Below are positions 1 through 8,785 of a DNA stretch of 43,248 bases, one piece after another. Location of the stretch: assembly GCA_013152475.1 (NCBI GenBank), contig JAADGH010000136.1, positions 1 to 43,248 on the forward strand. The letters run 5' to 3'. The stretch's first letter is position 1; every line of letters begins with the position of its first letter. A model generated the notes under the pieces. It had not been told where the DNA came from. It worked only from the letters and a program-made list of their open reading frames with translations, and did no database searches. This stretch comes from Planctomycetota bacterium. Lineage in GTDB: Bacteria > Planctomycetota > Brocadiia > JAADGH01. A program made the position numbers and the translations under genes.

Positions 1-265
1 TCTTCACCTCGATGGGACCCTTCAAGATCAACGGACACGCTGTGCCCGGTTCGGTGTTGTGAATTTTCAGGCAGTGTCCCTTTCCGTCGCGTCCCCCCTC
101 GACAATGGCGGCCTGCATCTTCCCGACGTCGAGCCTGTCGGCGTACTTCGCGACGTCCGCCCCCTGCTCGAAGTCGATGGTGAAGATATCCGCGGCGTGG
201 AGGGGGGATGTTATAAAGGAAGTAACGGCATAGAGAAGCACAGGTACAGCTATCGAGAGACGCAT
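1..265 (-). CDS. Secreted protein of unknown function, N-terminal part only
   Basis: The 88 visible codons begin at ATG (263-265) with a GGAGA ribosome site about eight bases upstream. The first 25 residues form a Sec signal peptide: MRLSIAV, a hydrophobic core, and an AxA-type site before DIFTIDFEQG. The mature start (FTIDFEQGADVAKY, then GGRDGKGHCLKIHN) looks like the first strands of a jelly-roll sandwich, as found at the front of secreted carbohydrate-active proteins; that is inference from pattern only. The gene runs off the left edge, so neither catalytic domain nor length can be judged. It diverges from the isomerase-like gene at 575. Confidence 0.75.
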   Translation of the reverse strand, partial: MRLSIAVPVLLYAVTSFITSPLHAADIFTIDFEQGADVAKYADRLDVGKMQAAIVEGGRDGKGHCLKIHNTEPGTACPLILKGPIEVK

Positions 266-299
266 TCGATTTCTCCAAATCAGCAACGTGGTCAACCAC

Positions 300-319
300 A
301 TGATCGGCTGGGCGATCAT
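300..319. promoter_or_regulatory. Inverted repeat overlapping the -10 of the left-edge gene
   Basis: ATGATCG (300-306) and CGATCAT (313-319) are a perfect seven-base inverted repeat with a six-base spacer. The right arm overlaps the -10 hexamer at 315-320, where an operator for a dimeric repressor would sit. The regulator is unknown. Confidence 0.35.
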
Positions 320-344
320 AGCGCAGATGGTTCTTCTCTGTCAA
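315..344 (-). promoter_or_regulatory. Sigma70-like promoter for the secreted left-edge gene
   Basis: Read on the minus strand: TTGACA (339-344), an 18-base spacer, then TATGAT (315-320). The start codon lies about 43 bases beyond the expected transcription start. A second TTGACA at 352-357 could be an alternative -35. Confidence 0.5.
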
Positions 345-405
345 TGGAGGATGTCAAGAGGTGTTTCCGCATGAACCATGAGGAAACTCCTCGCCCACTT
401 TTCGC

Positions 406-436
406 TTGACCGCAAGGGCGGATTCGCTACGATAGT
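406..436 (+). promoter_or_regulatory. Promoter candidate for the isomerase-like gene
   Basis: TTGACC (406-411) and GATAGT (431-436) are separated by 19 bases; TACGAT at 428-433 (spacer 16) is an alternative -10. CGCTTGAC(A/C)GCAAG plus ATAGTA at the same 19-base spacing recurs at 41632-41662 in front of the nucleoside transporter gene. The leader to the ATG at 575 is about 130 bases and contains the hairpin at 492-515. Confidence 0.4.
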
Positions 437-491
437 AACCCCTGTGCGTGTGGGGCCCGCGGAAGGATGCGACACGTGGGGCGAACGAAAA

Positions 492-515
492 CACCCCCAA
501 ATGAGTTTGGGGGTG
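492..515. repeat. Perfect 10-bp hairpin in the leader of the isomerase-like gene
   Basis: CACCCCCAAA (492-501) and TTTGGGGGTG (506-515) pair perfectly around a TGAG loop. No T tract follows on either strand, so it is not a standard intrinsic terminator. With the promoters and the palindrome at 300-319, it accounts for what can be seen in the 309-base gap 266-574. Confidence 0.6.
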
Positions 516-574
516 GCACACGGACAGCGACACAGACATTTACGATAGAGAATATTTGGTTGGAGGTATGGAAG

Positions 575-2284
575 ATGGCCAAGGCTGAACGGCTCGGCTC
601 GACCACGAGCAAGAAGGGCAATGTGCCCACCTTCGGCGTCTGCGCCACGAGCATCGATGCGGCCTCGCGCAAACGCTGCCAGAACATCCTCAAAATGACC
701 GCCGATATCCTCGCCGGCAAGGTCTGCCTGCCCGACGGCACGCCCGCGCGCGTCGTCTGGACGCCCACCCTCATCGACGGCGAGCCCCAGGCGGACACCG
801 TCGCCAGGCAGTTCAAGGACGCCGGCGTGGACATGATCGTCTGCGTGCCGGACACGTGGGCCTTCCCGCAGCTCACGCTCATCTCGCTCATCCAGCAGTT
901 CCCCGACGACGTGCCCGTGAACATCACCTGCGGCAACAGCGGGCCGAAGCCGGGGGTGGTCTACTGCCACGCCGTCAGCGGGGCCATCGCCCAGTACGGC
1001 CGGCTGATCCACATCAACGTCGGCACGTGGCCGGATACCGGCCAGAACCCCGTCATGACCGAGGGCACGGCCGAGAACCTGATCGACTGGGCCTACGCGG
1101 CGCTGGCGGTTCAGGCCCTCAAGGGCCGCCGCGTGGTCGTCCTCGGCCACGACTCCATGGGCATGGAGACGGCGCTGGCGCACATCCTCCCCACGCGAAA
1201 CACCTTCGGCCTCGAGATCACCCGCCTCGACATGAAGCTCCTGGCCGATATGATCCAGAAGCAGGCCTACGACAAGAAGGAGCTGAAGGCCCTGCGGGCG
1301 TGGTTTGACAAGCATCTCGGCAAGCGCATCGAGCTGCCCAAGAAGGCCGACAGCGACCGCTTCAACACCAGCCTCGCCATGTATCTCATGGTCCGCGACC
1401 TGATGAAGGACCTGAACGCCGTGGGCGGCGGATTCATGAGCCAGCTCGAATGGGGGTCGGACCCGCGCGGCATCCCCCTGCCGGTGGCCGACGGGATGGA
1501 GTCGCTCTTCAACTCCACCTTCGATCACAATGGCCGCAAGCCGCCCCTGCCCTACGCCACCGAGGCCGACGTGCAGGGCCTGCTGACGATGCTCTTCTTC
1601 ACCTACCTCACCGGCGGCGCGCCGCCGTTGTTCATGGACTTCCGGAAGGTGTGGGAGTCGTGGGAGATCTGCGCGTTAGCGAAAAAGCTGAATATCCAGG
1701 GCCTCGACGGCGCCACCCTCTGGGAGCAGAAGGGCCTCGTCGATGGCGACAACTCCGGCAGCGCGTCCCTCGACTGGGCCGCCGAGCCGAGCGCATCCAT
1801 CGAGGAAATCATGAACGGCATCTCCATGCCGCTGGCCGAGAAGCACTACTTCCCCGGCATGGGCAACTCGGTGAACTTCGTCTCCCCGGCGGGCATCGAC
1901 GGCATTGCCGGGCGGATGGCCTACAGCTCGCTGTCGGGCATGTTCAGTCTCGTCTGGGACGAGGCGACGACGGTGGGGCTGCCGGAGAAGCTGTGCGAGG
2001 CGGTGTGCCAGACGTCCACGCCGACGTGGCCGCACACGTTCGTCGTGCCGAAGTATGCGACGATGGTGGAGTACAAGCAGTACGCCCCGGCGAACCACTT
2101 CCACATGACGTGGGGCCTGTCGCCGGCGCGGTTGCAGTTCTGGATGGACATGACCAACGTCCTGTCGGCGGCGCCGTGGGCGGAGCGTCCCTGTTGGATC
2201 GAGGGCGTGGACCGTCCGCAGCCGCTGCTCTACGTCATCAACGGCGGGGAGACGAACGCGAAGATGCTGCGGGCGCGGGGATAG
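575..2284 (+). CDS. L-fucose isomerase-like sugar isomerase
   Basis: 569 residues, resembling the L-fucose/L-arabinose isomerase superfamily, in which an aldose is converted to a ketose at a divalent metal site in the cytoplasm. No signal peptide. The family's metal-ligand set can be placed: E330 in TEADVQG, D355 in LFMDFR, and a histidine (H508 or H510) in ANHFHMTWG, with spacing close to the Glu-Asp-His set of classical FucI. The start at 575 (MAKAERLG) is chosen over an in-frame ATG at 467 because GGAGG lies eight bases before it and the upstream extension crosses the hairpin at 492-515. The substrate is not clear: no fucose kinase or aldolase is adjacent. The next gene is convergent. Confidence 0.85.
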   Translation: MAKAERLGSTTSKKGNVPTFGVCATSIDAASRKRCQNILKMTADILAGKVCLPDGTPARVVWTPTLIDGEPQADTVARQFKDAGVDMIVCVPDTWAFPQLTLISLIQQFPDDVPVNITCGNSGPKPGVVYCHAVSGAIAQYGRLIHINVGTWPDTGQNPVMTEGTAENLIDWAYAALAVQALKGRRVVVLGHDSMGMETALAHILPTRNTFGLEITRLDMKLLADMIQKQAYDKKELKALRAWFDKHLGKRIELPKKADSDRFNTSLAMYLMVRDLMKDLNAVGGGFMSQLEWGSDPRGIPLPVADGMESLFNSTFDHNGRKPPLPYATEADVQGLLTMLFFTYLTGGAPPLFMDFRKVWESWEICALAKKLNIQGLDGATLWEQKGLVDGDNSGSASLDWAAEPSASIEEIMNGISMPLAEKHYFPGMGNSVNFVSPAGIDGIAGRMAYSSLSGMFSLVWDEATTVGLPEKLCEAVCQTSTPTWPHTFVVPKYATMVEYKQYAPANHFHMTWGLSPARLQFWMDMTNVLSAAPWAERPCWIEGVDRPQPLLYVINGGETNAKMLRARG

Positions 2285-2326
2285 GAGAAGCAGCATCCCA
2301 ACGTCAAGGGAGGATCGTCTCAGGGC

Positions 2327-3100
2327 CTACCGGTACTCAAACACCCGCGTCTTCGGGTAGAAGACGGTTTTGAGGTCGGGAAAGTCCTTGCGGAGGCGTG
2401 CGGCGAAGTTTTTCATGCCGAGGTTCTCGCTCACCGAATGGCCCGTCTCGATGATTGGCACGCCGGCGTCGGTGGCGAAGACCATGCCGTACTCGTCGCA
2501 CTCCCCGGCGATGAGCGCCTCGGCGCCGAGCTGGATGCACTGGGCCTGGTAGCCGATGTTCGAGTCGAGCCCCAGCCCGCCCCACGGAAAACCGAGCACC
2601 GTCACCTTCTTCTTCAGGTCGCCGGCGACGCGCACGTGCTTCAGGCCGAAGACCTTCTTCACCCGCTTCACCAGCTCACCGACGGTGGTCGGAGGGATGG
2701 ACAGCACCTTCCCCCAACCGGTGCCGGGGTTGGGGTTCTCGACACCGAGGGCGGCGACGAAGTCGTCCCAGATGCAGATCAGGTCCATCGATCCATGCAC
2801 GCGAAGGATGGTGATCCCGCCGTCGGCTGCGGCAGCGAGGCGGTTGCGGTTGGTCGCCCACGCCATGTTCTGCGCCGTGAGGCCCTGCTGGCGCTGGGGG
2901 ATCAGATAGAAGGCTTCATGGCACAGGACCACGTTGCACCCCTGCTTCTTCGCGGTCTTGAGCGACTCGACCGTCGCCATCCATGTGAGCAGGACGGCTT
3001 TGATTTTTGCCTTCGGGTCGCCGTAGAGGACGCCCTCGTCCTGGTTCAGGCCCCCGCCCTTGAGCTTGACAATGTAGTCCACCAGATCGCTGACTTTCAT
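2327..3100 (-). CDS. NIF3 / GTP cyclohydrolase I type 2-like protein
   Basis: 257 residues, cytoplasmic, of the NIF3 (YbgI/DUF34) superfamily, metal-binding proteins of uncertain physiological role. The hallmark C-terminal block is present: GECDEYGM, then IETGHSVSE, whose Glu and His are typical dinuclear-metal ligands; an N-terminal CHEAFYL region supplies another likely ligand. The length matches the family. The ATG at 3098-3100 follows GGAGGAG at ideal spacing; an in-frame upstream start at 3151 would lack this and would run into the promoter region. The gene is convergent with the isomerase-like gene (42-base gap) and divergent from the fusion gene at 3290. Confidence 0.85.
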   Translation of the reverse strand: MKVSDLVDYIVKLKGGGLNQDEGVLYGDPKAKIKAVLLTWMATVESLKTAKKQGCNVVLCHEAFYLIPQRQQGLTAQNMAWATNRNRLAAAADGGITILRVHGSMDLICIWDDFVAALGVENPNPGTGWGKVLSIPPTTVGELVKRVKKVFGLKHVRVAGDLKKKVTVLGFPWGGLGLDSNIGYQAQCIQLGAEALIAGECDEYGMVFATDAGVPIIETGHSVSENLGMKNFAARLRKDFPDLKTVFYPKTRVFEYR

Positions 3101-3136
3101 GGCTCTCCTCCTTCTTGTGAGATGGTGACCTGTCTG

Positions 3137-3164
3137 AGCATACCAGTACATCGGCGGATGTCAA
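3137..3164 (-). promoter_or_regulatory. Promoter of the NIF3-family gene
   Basis: On the minus strand TTGACA (3159-3164), a 16-base spacer and TATGCT (3137-3142) precede the start codon by about 37 bases. Confidence 0.5.
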
Positions 3165-3213
3165 GCCCTGAAAGAAACTCAAAGTCTGAGCGTGGGCGCC
3201 CAGTGGATTTCGC

Positions 3214-3242
3214 TTGAAACCGTTTTCGGCATCGTCTATTCT
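3214..3242 (+). promoter_or_regulatory. Promoter of the dehydrogenase-acyltransferase fusion gene
   Basis: TTGAAA (3214-3219), a 17-base spacer and TATTCT (3237-3242), about 48 bases before the ATG at 3290. The -35 is preceded by CGC, as at 406 and 41632. Confidence 0.5.
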
Positions 3243-3289
3243 GCAGCGAACATCATGTGAACGGCTTGGGTTCCATAGGAGGGTCGTGC

Positions 3290-4870
3290 ATGGACGTTCG
3301 GGTTGCTGTGGCGGGAATGGGGTATTGGGGCAAGAATCTTGTACGCAACCTCCACGAGCTCGGCGCGCTGCAGATGGTCTGCGACAGCGATCCCGAGCGG
3401 GAGCAGGTCGTCAAGGACACATATCCGACCGTCGAGTTCACATCCGGCTATGCCGATGTCCTGGCCGATGACCGACTCCATGCCGTGGTTCTCGCCACGC
3501 CGGCTGTCCGGCACTACCAGATGGCGAAGCAGGCCATCGAGGCGGGGAAGGACGTCTACGTCGAGAAGCCGCTGGCGCTGACGGTTGCGGACGGGGAGGA
3601 GCTGAACGCCCTCGCCGAGCGGCATGGCCGTATCCTCATGGTCGGCCACATCCTCCGCTATCACCCTGCGGTGGTGAAGCTCGGCGAGCTGGTGGACAGC
3701 GGCGAGCTCGGCCGCATCCGCTACCTCTACTCCAATCGGCTGAACATGGGGAAGATTCGCACGGAGGAAAACATCCTGTGGAGTTTCGCGCCGCACGACA
3801 TCTCCGTCATGCTGGCGCTGCTGCAGGAGGGGCCGAGTTACGTCTCCTGCCAGGGGGCCAGCTACCTGAACAAGGGTGTGGCCGATGTGACGCTCAGCCA
3901 GTTCGCGTTCCCGAGCGGCGTCCGCGCCCATATCTTTGTAAGCTGGCTGCATCCCTTCAAGGAGCAGCGCCTCGTCGTCGTTGGATCGGAGAAGATGGCG
4001 GTCTTCGACGACACGGCGCGGGAGAAGCTGGTCCTCTTCCCGCACAAGGTGGAATGGAAGCACCGCGTGCCGACGGCGGTGAAGGCGGAGGGACAGCCGG
4101 TGGAGATCGACTCGGCCGAGCCGCTGCGGATGGAGTGCGCGCATTTCCTCGAATGCGTATCTTCCCGAAACACGCCGACCACCGACGGGGCCGAGGGGCT
4201 GCGTGTATTGAAAATCCTCGACGCCTGCCAGAAACAGTTGGTTGAGGCACAAGGCATCGCACCGCCGACCGGCATCGGGGCTGCCGAGGAGAAGCCCTAC
4301 TTCGCTCATCCCACCGCTGTGATCGATGAGCCGGTCGAGATCGGCGAGGGGACGAAAATATGGCATTTCGCCCACATCCTGAAAAACTCGAAAATCGGGA
4401 CGCATTGCACCGTGGGACAGAATGTGATGATCGGCCCGGACGTGACCGTCGGTGACGGATGCAAGATTCAGAACAACGTGTCCGTGTTCAAGGGCGTAAC
4501 GCTGGAGGACCATGTCTTTTGCGGGCCGTCGTGTGTTTTTACCAATGTGTTCAACCCTCGCAGTGAACTCTCGCGCATGGACGAGCTGCGACCGACGTTC
4601 GTGCGCCGGGGGGCGACCATCGGCGCGAACGCGACAATTGTCTGCGGTCACACCGTCGGGGAGTATGCCTTCATCGGCGCCGGCGCGGTGGTAACGAAGG
4701 ACGTGCCGGCCTACGCCCTCATGTACGGCAACCCCGCCGCACAGAATGGATGGATGTGCCGCTGCGGGGCGGGCCGGCTGGACTTCGGCGCGGCCAACGA
4801 GACGGTGTGCCCGGCGTGCGGACGGGCCTATGTCAAATCCGACGGCGACGTGGCTCCCAGAGAAGGATAG
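3290..4870 (+). CDS. Gfo/Idh/MocA dehydrogenase fused to left-handed beta-helix acyltransferase and zinc ribbon
   Basis: 526 residues in three parts. Residues 1-320 are an NAD(P)-dependent Gfo/Idh/MocA oxidoreductase: nucleotide-binding GMGYWG (9-14), the family EKP (92-94), GH (119-120) and HD (169-170). Residues 338-484 are hexapeptide repeats of a left-handed beta-helix acyltransferase ([17 protein letters not shown], then NPA at the end), resembling WbpD/WlbB amino-sugar N-acetyltransferases. Residues 485-515 form a zinc ribbon (C490, C492, C507, C510). In bacterial 2,3-diamino-uronic acid pathways these activities are usually separate proteins (WlbA/WbpB and WlbB/WbpD), so this probably combines oxidation and N-acetylation of a UDP-sugar. 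No aminotransferase of that pathway is adjacent. The ATG at 3290 follows AGGAGG; an upstream in-frame ATG (3257) has no site. Convergent with the efflux operon after seven bases. Confidence 0.85.
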   Translation: MDVRVAVAGMGYWGKNLVRNLHELGALQMVCDSDPEREQVVKDTYPTVEFTSGYADVLADDRLHAVVLATPAVRHYQMAKQAIEAGKDVYVEKPLALTVADGEELNALAERHGRILMVGHILRYHPAVVKLGELVDSGELGRIRYLYSNRLNMGKIRTEENILWSFAPHDISVMLALLQEGPSYVSCQGASYLNKGVADVTLSQFAFPSGVRAHIFVSWLHPFKEQRLVVVGSEKMAVFDDTAREKLVLFPHKVEWKHRVPTAVKAEGQPVEIDSAEPLRMECAHFLECVSSRNTPTTDGAEGLRVLKILDACQKQLVEAQGIAPPTGIGAAEEKPYFAHPTAVIDEPVEIGEGTKIWHFAHILKNSKIGTHCTVGQNVMIGPDVTVGDGCKIQNNVSVFKGVTLEDHVFCGPSCVFTNVFNPRSELSRMDELRPTFVRRGATIGANATIVCGHTVGEYAFIGAGAVVTKDVPAYALMYGNPAAQNGWMCRCGAGRLDFGAANETVCPACGRAYVKSDGDVAPREG

Positions 4871-4877
4871 CTCGGCC

Positions 4878-7800
4878 CTAATCCGTTCCCGGCTGACTGT
4901 CTGTTGAGGTGCGGCGCATGCCCGTTCTCAACTTGAATTCTTCGATGGCGCAAAAGAGGGTGGGGACGACGAAGACGGTGATCAAGACGACGGTCATGCC
5001 GCCGAAGGAGGGAATGGCCATGGGGACCATGACGTCGGAGCCGCGGCCGGTGGATGTGAGGACGGGGATGAGGGCGAGGATCGTTGTGCCGACGGTCATG
5101 AGGCAGGGGCGTATGCGCCGTTTGCCCGCGGAGACGGTCGCCTCGCGAATCTCGGCGATGGAGTTGGGTTTCCTGTCCGCGAACACCTGGCTGAGGTAGG
5201 TGCCGATGATCACGCCGTCATCGGTGGCGATCCCAAAGAGGGCGAGGAACCCGACCCATACCGCCACACTGAGGTTGATCGGATGGATCTGAAACAGCTC
5301 TCGCATGGAGACGCCAAAGACGCTGAAGTTAAGAAACCAGGGCTGTCCGTAGAGCCAGATCATCTGAAAGCCGCCCGCCCAGGCGACCAATATGCCGGAG
5401 AAGACGATGAGTGTTGTTGGGACGGACTTGAACTGGAAATAGATAATCAAGAAAATGATGAACAAGGCCAGCGGCAAAACCACGGCGAGTTTCTTTTGCG
5501 CCCGGATTTGGTTTTCGTAGCTGCCGGCGAATTTGTAGCTCACTCCCGCCGGCACCTTGAATTCGCCGCTCTTGATCTTATCCTGTAAATATCGCTGGCA
5601 TTCCTCCACGACGTCCACCTCGGCGTAACCGGGCTTTTTGTCGAAGATGACATATCCAACCAGAAAGGTATCCTCGCTCTTGATCACCTGCGGGCCGCGC
5701 ACATATCGGATGTCGGCAAGCTGAATGAGGGGGATTTGTGTGCCATCGGGCGCGGGCACGAGGGTGCGGCCCAGGGTCTCGATTTGATTGCGCAGCTCGC
5801 GCTGGTAGCGGACGCGGACGGGGTAGCGCTCGCGGCCCTCCACGGTGGTGGTAATTCTGCGTCCGCCAATGGCGACCTCGATGACGTCCTGGACGCGGCG
5901 AATGCTCACGCCGTATCGGGCGATGGCCCGGCGGTTGATCTCGATCTCCAGGTAGGGCTTGCCCACGATGCGGTCGGCGAACACGGCGGCGGGCTCGACA
6001 GAGGGGACCTCTTTGAGGTAGCGTTCGATCTCCAGCCCCACCCGTTCAATGGTTTCCAGGTCGGGTCCCTTGACCTTGACGCCCATGGGGGCTCGCATGC
6101 CGCTCTGGAGCATCACGATGCGGGCGGCGATCGGCTGAAGCTTCGGCGCGGATGTCGTGCCGGGGAGTTTCGCGGCCTTGATGATCTCGTTCCAGATATC
6201 GTCCGGACTCTTGATGTGCGGACGCCACTGCCGGTAGGGAAGTCCTTTGGGGTCCGGTATCAACTCCCCGTCGGCATCCCGGACGAACTCTTTTTTCCTC
6301 CGGTCATACCGAAAATTTATCCGATGCCCGTTCTTGTTGGTAATGTATTCCGGCTTATAGTTGATGACGGTTTCAATCATGGAGATCGGGGCGGGATCGA
6401 GCGGGCTATCCACGCGGCCTAACTTGCCGACCGCCGACTCCACCTCGGGGATCGCCGTGATGGCCATGTCCTGCTTCTGAAGCACGTCGTAACATTCGCC
6501 GATGGAGGCGTGGGGCATGGTGGTGGGCATGAACAGATAAGATCCTTCGTCCAGAGGGGGCATGAACTCCTTGCCCAGACCGGGGAATTTGTGTTTTCCG
6601 GCGATCCAGAAGGTGGTGGAGCGTATCTTCTCCGGCTTGATGCCGATCTTGCGAGCCGGCGCGAGGACAAGTGAGCCGAACACGGAATCGAATCCGAGCC
6701 AGATCACCCCTCCCCAGATGACCAGCACCGTCGGGATCAGCAGGAAGATCGCCTTGTGGCGCAGGCACCATCGCAGGACATATTCGTATACCAAAAGGAA
6801 TATCCGGAAGAACCCGAGAAGCACCGCCATCATCCCCCCGACGAAGATGAGGTTTCTGAGCAGCCCCCGCTCCGGTCCCAGCGGCATCCAATGCCGCGCC
6901 AGCAAGATGGCGACTGTCAGCACGGCGGCGCCGTTGGTCACATAGGCCGCAATATGCTCTACAAGCTTCGGCAGCATCGGCTCTACAAGGTGGTAGGCGC
7001 CGATGCCCGCCACAATGACGCCCACCCACCAGACGATCTTCACCCCGAGCACCCCCCCCAGGACGATTAACCCGGCGTGGGTCAGAATGCGGAGCGTTTT
7101 CCGACGAATGCGACCCGTGAACAGGATGTGCGCGAAGGGAGGGATGACGGTGAGCGCAACAATGACCGAGGCAACGAGGGCGAATGTCTTCGTGTAGGCC
7201 AGGGGCTTGAAGAGCTTTCCTTCTGCCGCTTCCATCGTGAACACGGGCAGGAAGCTGACCACCGTGGTCGAGACGGCGGTCAGGACCGCCCCGCCGACCT
7301 CCGTCACCGCGCGGTAGACGACCTCCAGCCGGTCCTCATCGGGTGCCGCCGCGTCCAGGTGTTTCAGGGTGTTTTCACAGACCACGATCCCCATGTCCAC
7401 CATCGTCCCGATGGCAATCGCAATCCCGGACAGCGCGACGACGTTCGCATCCACATGGAAAAGCTTCATGGCAATGAAGCACATCAGCACGGCGAGGGGC
7501 AGAAGGCCGGAGATCAACGCTGAACTGCGCAGGTGCATCACCATGACGATCACGACGATAATGGTGACGAGGATTTCTTCGGAGAGGGCGCTGTTCAGCG
7601 TGCCCAGCGTCTCATAGATCAAGCCGGTTCGGTCGTAGAAGGGGACGACGGTTACCTGAGAGACGCGGCCGTCGGCAAGGGTTTTTTTGGGGAGGCCCGG
7701 TGCAATCTCTTTTATCATTTTCTTTACGTTCTTGATGACCGCGAGCGGGTTGTCGCCATAGCGCACCACCACCACGCCGCCGGCGGCCTCAGCCCCTCCT

Positions 7801-8738
7801 TTATCGAGTGCGCCTCGCCGGAGGGCAGGTCCGAGGGAAACGTGGGCCACGTCCTTGATGAAAAGGGGCACGTTGTCCCGCATCTTGACGACAGTGTTTT
7901 CGAGGTCGCTTACGCGGCGAATAAAGCCCAGGCCGCGGATCACATATTCGGCGCGATTGATCTCGATGGTTCGCGCGCCCACATCAATGTTGGACATGCG
8001 GACGGCGTTGAAGACATCCTCCAGCGTGACGCGGTGTGCCCGCATCGCATCGGGATCCACGTCCACCTGGTATTCCTTCACGAAGCCGCCGATGGATGCG
8101 ACCTCGCTGACCCCCTCCGCCGACAGGAGCGCGTATCGGACATACCAGTCCTGGATGGTCCGGAGCTCGTCAAGTCCCCAATCCCCTGTGGGATTGCCCT
8201 CTTCATCGCGGCCCTCGAGGGTATACCAGAATATCTGCCCCAGGGCCGTGGCATCCGGTCCGAGCGCGGGCTGGACGTCGCTGGGCAGTGTGCCCGCCGG
8301 GAGGCTGTTCAGTTTTTCCAGTACCCTTGATCTCGACCAGTAAAAGTCGATCTCGTCTTTGAAGATGATGTAGATGCTGGAAAACCCGAAGAAGGAATAG
8401 CTGCGGACGGTTTTGACCCCCGGAACGCCGAGCAGGGAGACCGTGAGGGGGTAGGTGATCTGATCTTCCACGTCCTGCGGAGATCGGCCCGGCCACTTGG
8501 TGAACACAATCTGCTGGTTCTCGCCGATGTCGGGGATCGCATCCACCGGGATCGGGCTCCGCGGCAGGCCGCCCAGCTCCCAGTCGAAAGGCGCCACCAA
8601 AATGCCCCACACGATGACAAAGATCACGAACAGCCCGACGACGAGCTTGTTCTCGAGGCAGAATCTTATGATACCGTTGAGGAAAGACCTAGGCGGTTCG
8701 CTCTGCTGCGGCGCTCTGCCATTTTCACTCATCGTCAC
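4878..8738 (-). CDS. cusA: CusA-type heavy-metal efflux RND pump
   Basis: 1286 residues, inner-membrane proton-driven RND pump of the heavy-metal (HME) family, the export engine of a tripartite system with the two downstream-coordinate genes. One N-terminal membrane helix (about 30-48) precedes the first periplasmic domain. The TM4 block GTMVDMGIVVCEN (about 443-455) has the single membrane Asp of CusA-type Cu(I)/Ag(I) pumps, not the multiple acidic residues of CzcA. GKEFMPPLDEGSYLFMPTT is a clear HME motif. It is longer than typical CusA (about 1050): roughly 110 extra residues (about 537-650, about four hydrophobic helices) lie between PPFAHILF and YEYVLRWCLRHK, and smaller inserts follow. 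GTG at 8738 is chosen because GGAG lies ten bases upstream; ATG at 8732 is also possible. Substrate is inferred. Confidence 0.9.
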   Translation of the reverse strand: MTMSENGRAPQQSEPPRSFLNGIIRFCLENKLVVGLFVIFVIVWGILVAPFDWELGGLPRSPIPVDAIPDIGENQQIVFTKWPGRSPQDVEDQITYPLTVSLLGVPGVKTVRSYSFFGFSSIYIIFKDEIDFYWSRSRVLEKLNSLPAGTLPSDVQPALGPDATALGQIFWYTLEGRDEEGNPTGDWGLDELRTIQDWYVRYALLSAEGVSEVASIGGFVKEYQVDVDPDAMRAHRVTLEDVFNAVRMSNIDVGARTIEINRAEYVIRGLGFIRRVSDLENTVVKMRDNVPLFIKDVAHVSLGPALRRGALDKGGAEAAGGVVVVRYGDNPLAVIKNVKKMIKEIAPGLPKKTLADGRVSQVTVVPFYDRTGLIYETLGTLNSALSEEILVTIIVVIVMVMHLRSSALISGLLPLAVLMCFIAMKLFHVDANVVALSGIAIAIGTMVDMGIVVCENTLKHLDAAAPDEDRLEVVYRAVTEVGGAVLTAVSTTVVSFLPVFTMEAAEGKLFKPLAYTKTFALVASVIVALTVIPPFAHILFTGRIRRKTLRILTHAGLIVLGGVLGVKIVWWVGVIVAGIGAYHLVEPMLPKLVEHIAAYVTNGAAVLTVAILLARHWMPLGPERGLLRNLIFVGGMMAVLLGFFRIFLLVYEYVLRWCLRHKAIFLLIPTVLVIWGGVIWLGFDSVFGSLVLAPARKIGIKPEKIRSTTFWIAGKHKFPGLGKEFMPPLDEGSYLFMPTTMPHASIGECYDVLQKQDMAITAIPEVESAVGKLGRVDSPLDPAPISMIETVINYKPEYITNKNGHRINFRYDRRKKEFVRDADGELIPDPKGLPYRQWRPHIKSPDDIWNEIIKAAKLPGTTSAPKLQPIAARIVMLQSGMRAPMGVKVKGPDLETIERVGLEIERYLKEVPSVEPAAVFADRIVGKPYLEIEINRRAIARYGVSIRRVQDVIEVAIGGRRITTTVEGRERYPVRVRYQRELRNQIETLGRTLVPAPDGTQIPLIQLADIRYVRGPQVIKSEDTFLVGYVIFDKKPGYAEVDVVEECQRYLQDKIKSGEFKVPAGVSYKFAGSYENQIRAQKKLAVVLPLALFIIFLIIYFQFKSVPTTLIVFSGILVAWAGGFQMIWLYGQPWFLNFSVFGVSMRELFQIHPINLSVAVWVGFLALFGIATDDGVIIGTYLSQVFADRKPNSIAEIREATVSAGKRRIRPCLMTVGTTILALIPVLTSTGRGSDVMVPMAIPSFGGMTVVLITVFVVPTLFCAIEEFKLRTGMRRTSTDSQPGTD

Positions 8739-8785
8739 CGACCACTCACTCCATTAAGACATCTTGCCTGGAGAGGCTTCTTGAG

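Noticed and set aside
341-1528. Long open frame on the minus strand inside the isomerase-like gene
   Set aside because: It is opposite a well-supported gene with family motifs; its composition (Arg, Ala, Gly, Val, Asp-rich) is what antisense reading of GC-rich coding DNA gives, and it has no motif.
3236-4651. Long minus-strand open frame opposite the dehydrogenase-acyltransferase fusion
   Set aside because: Same cause: an antisense shadow of a gene with clear domains, promoter and ribosome site.
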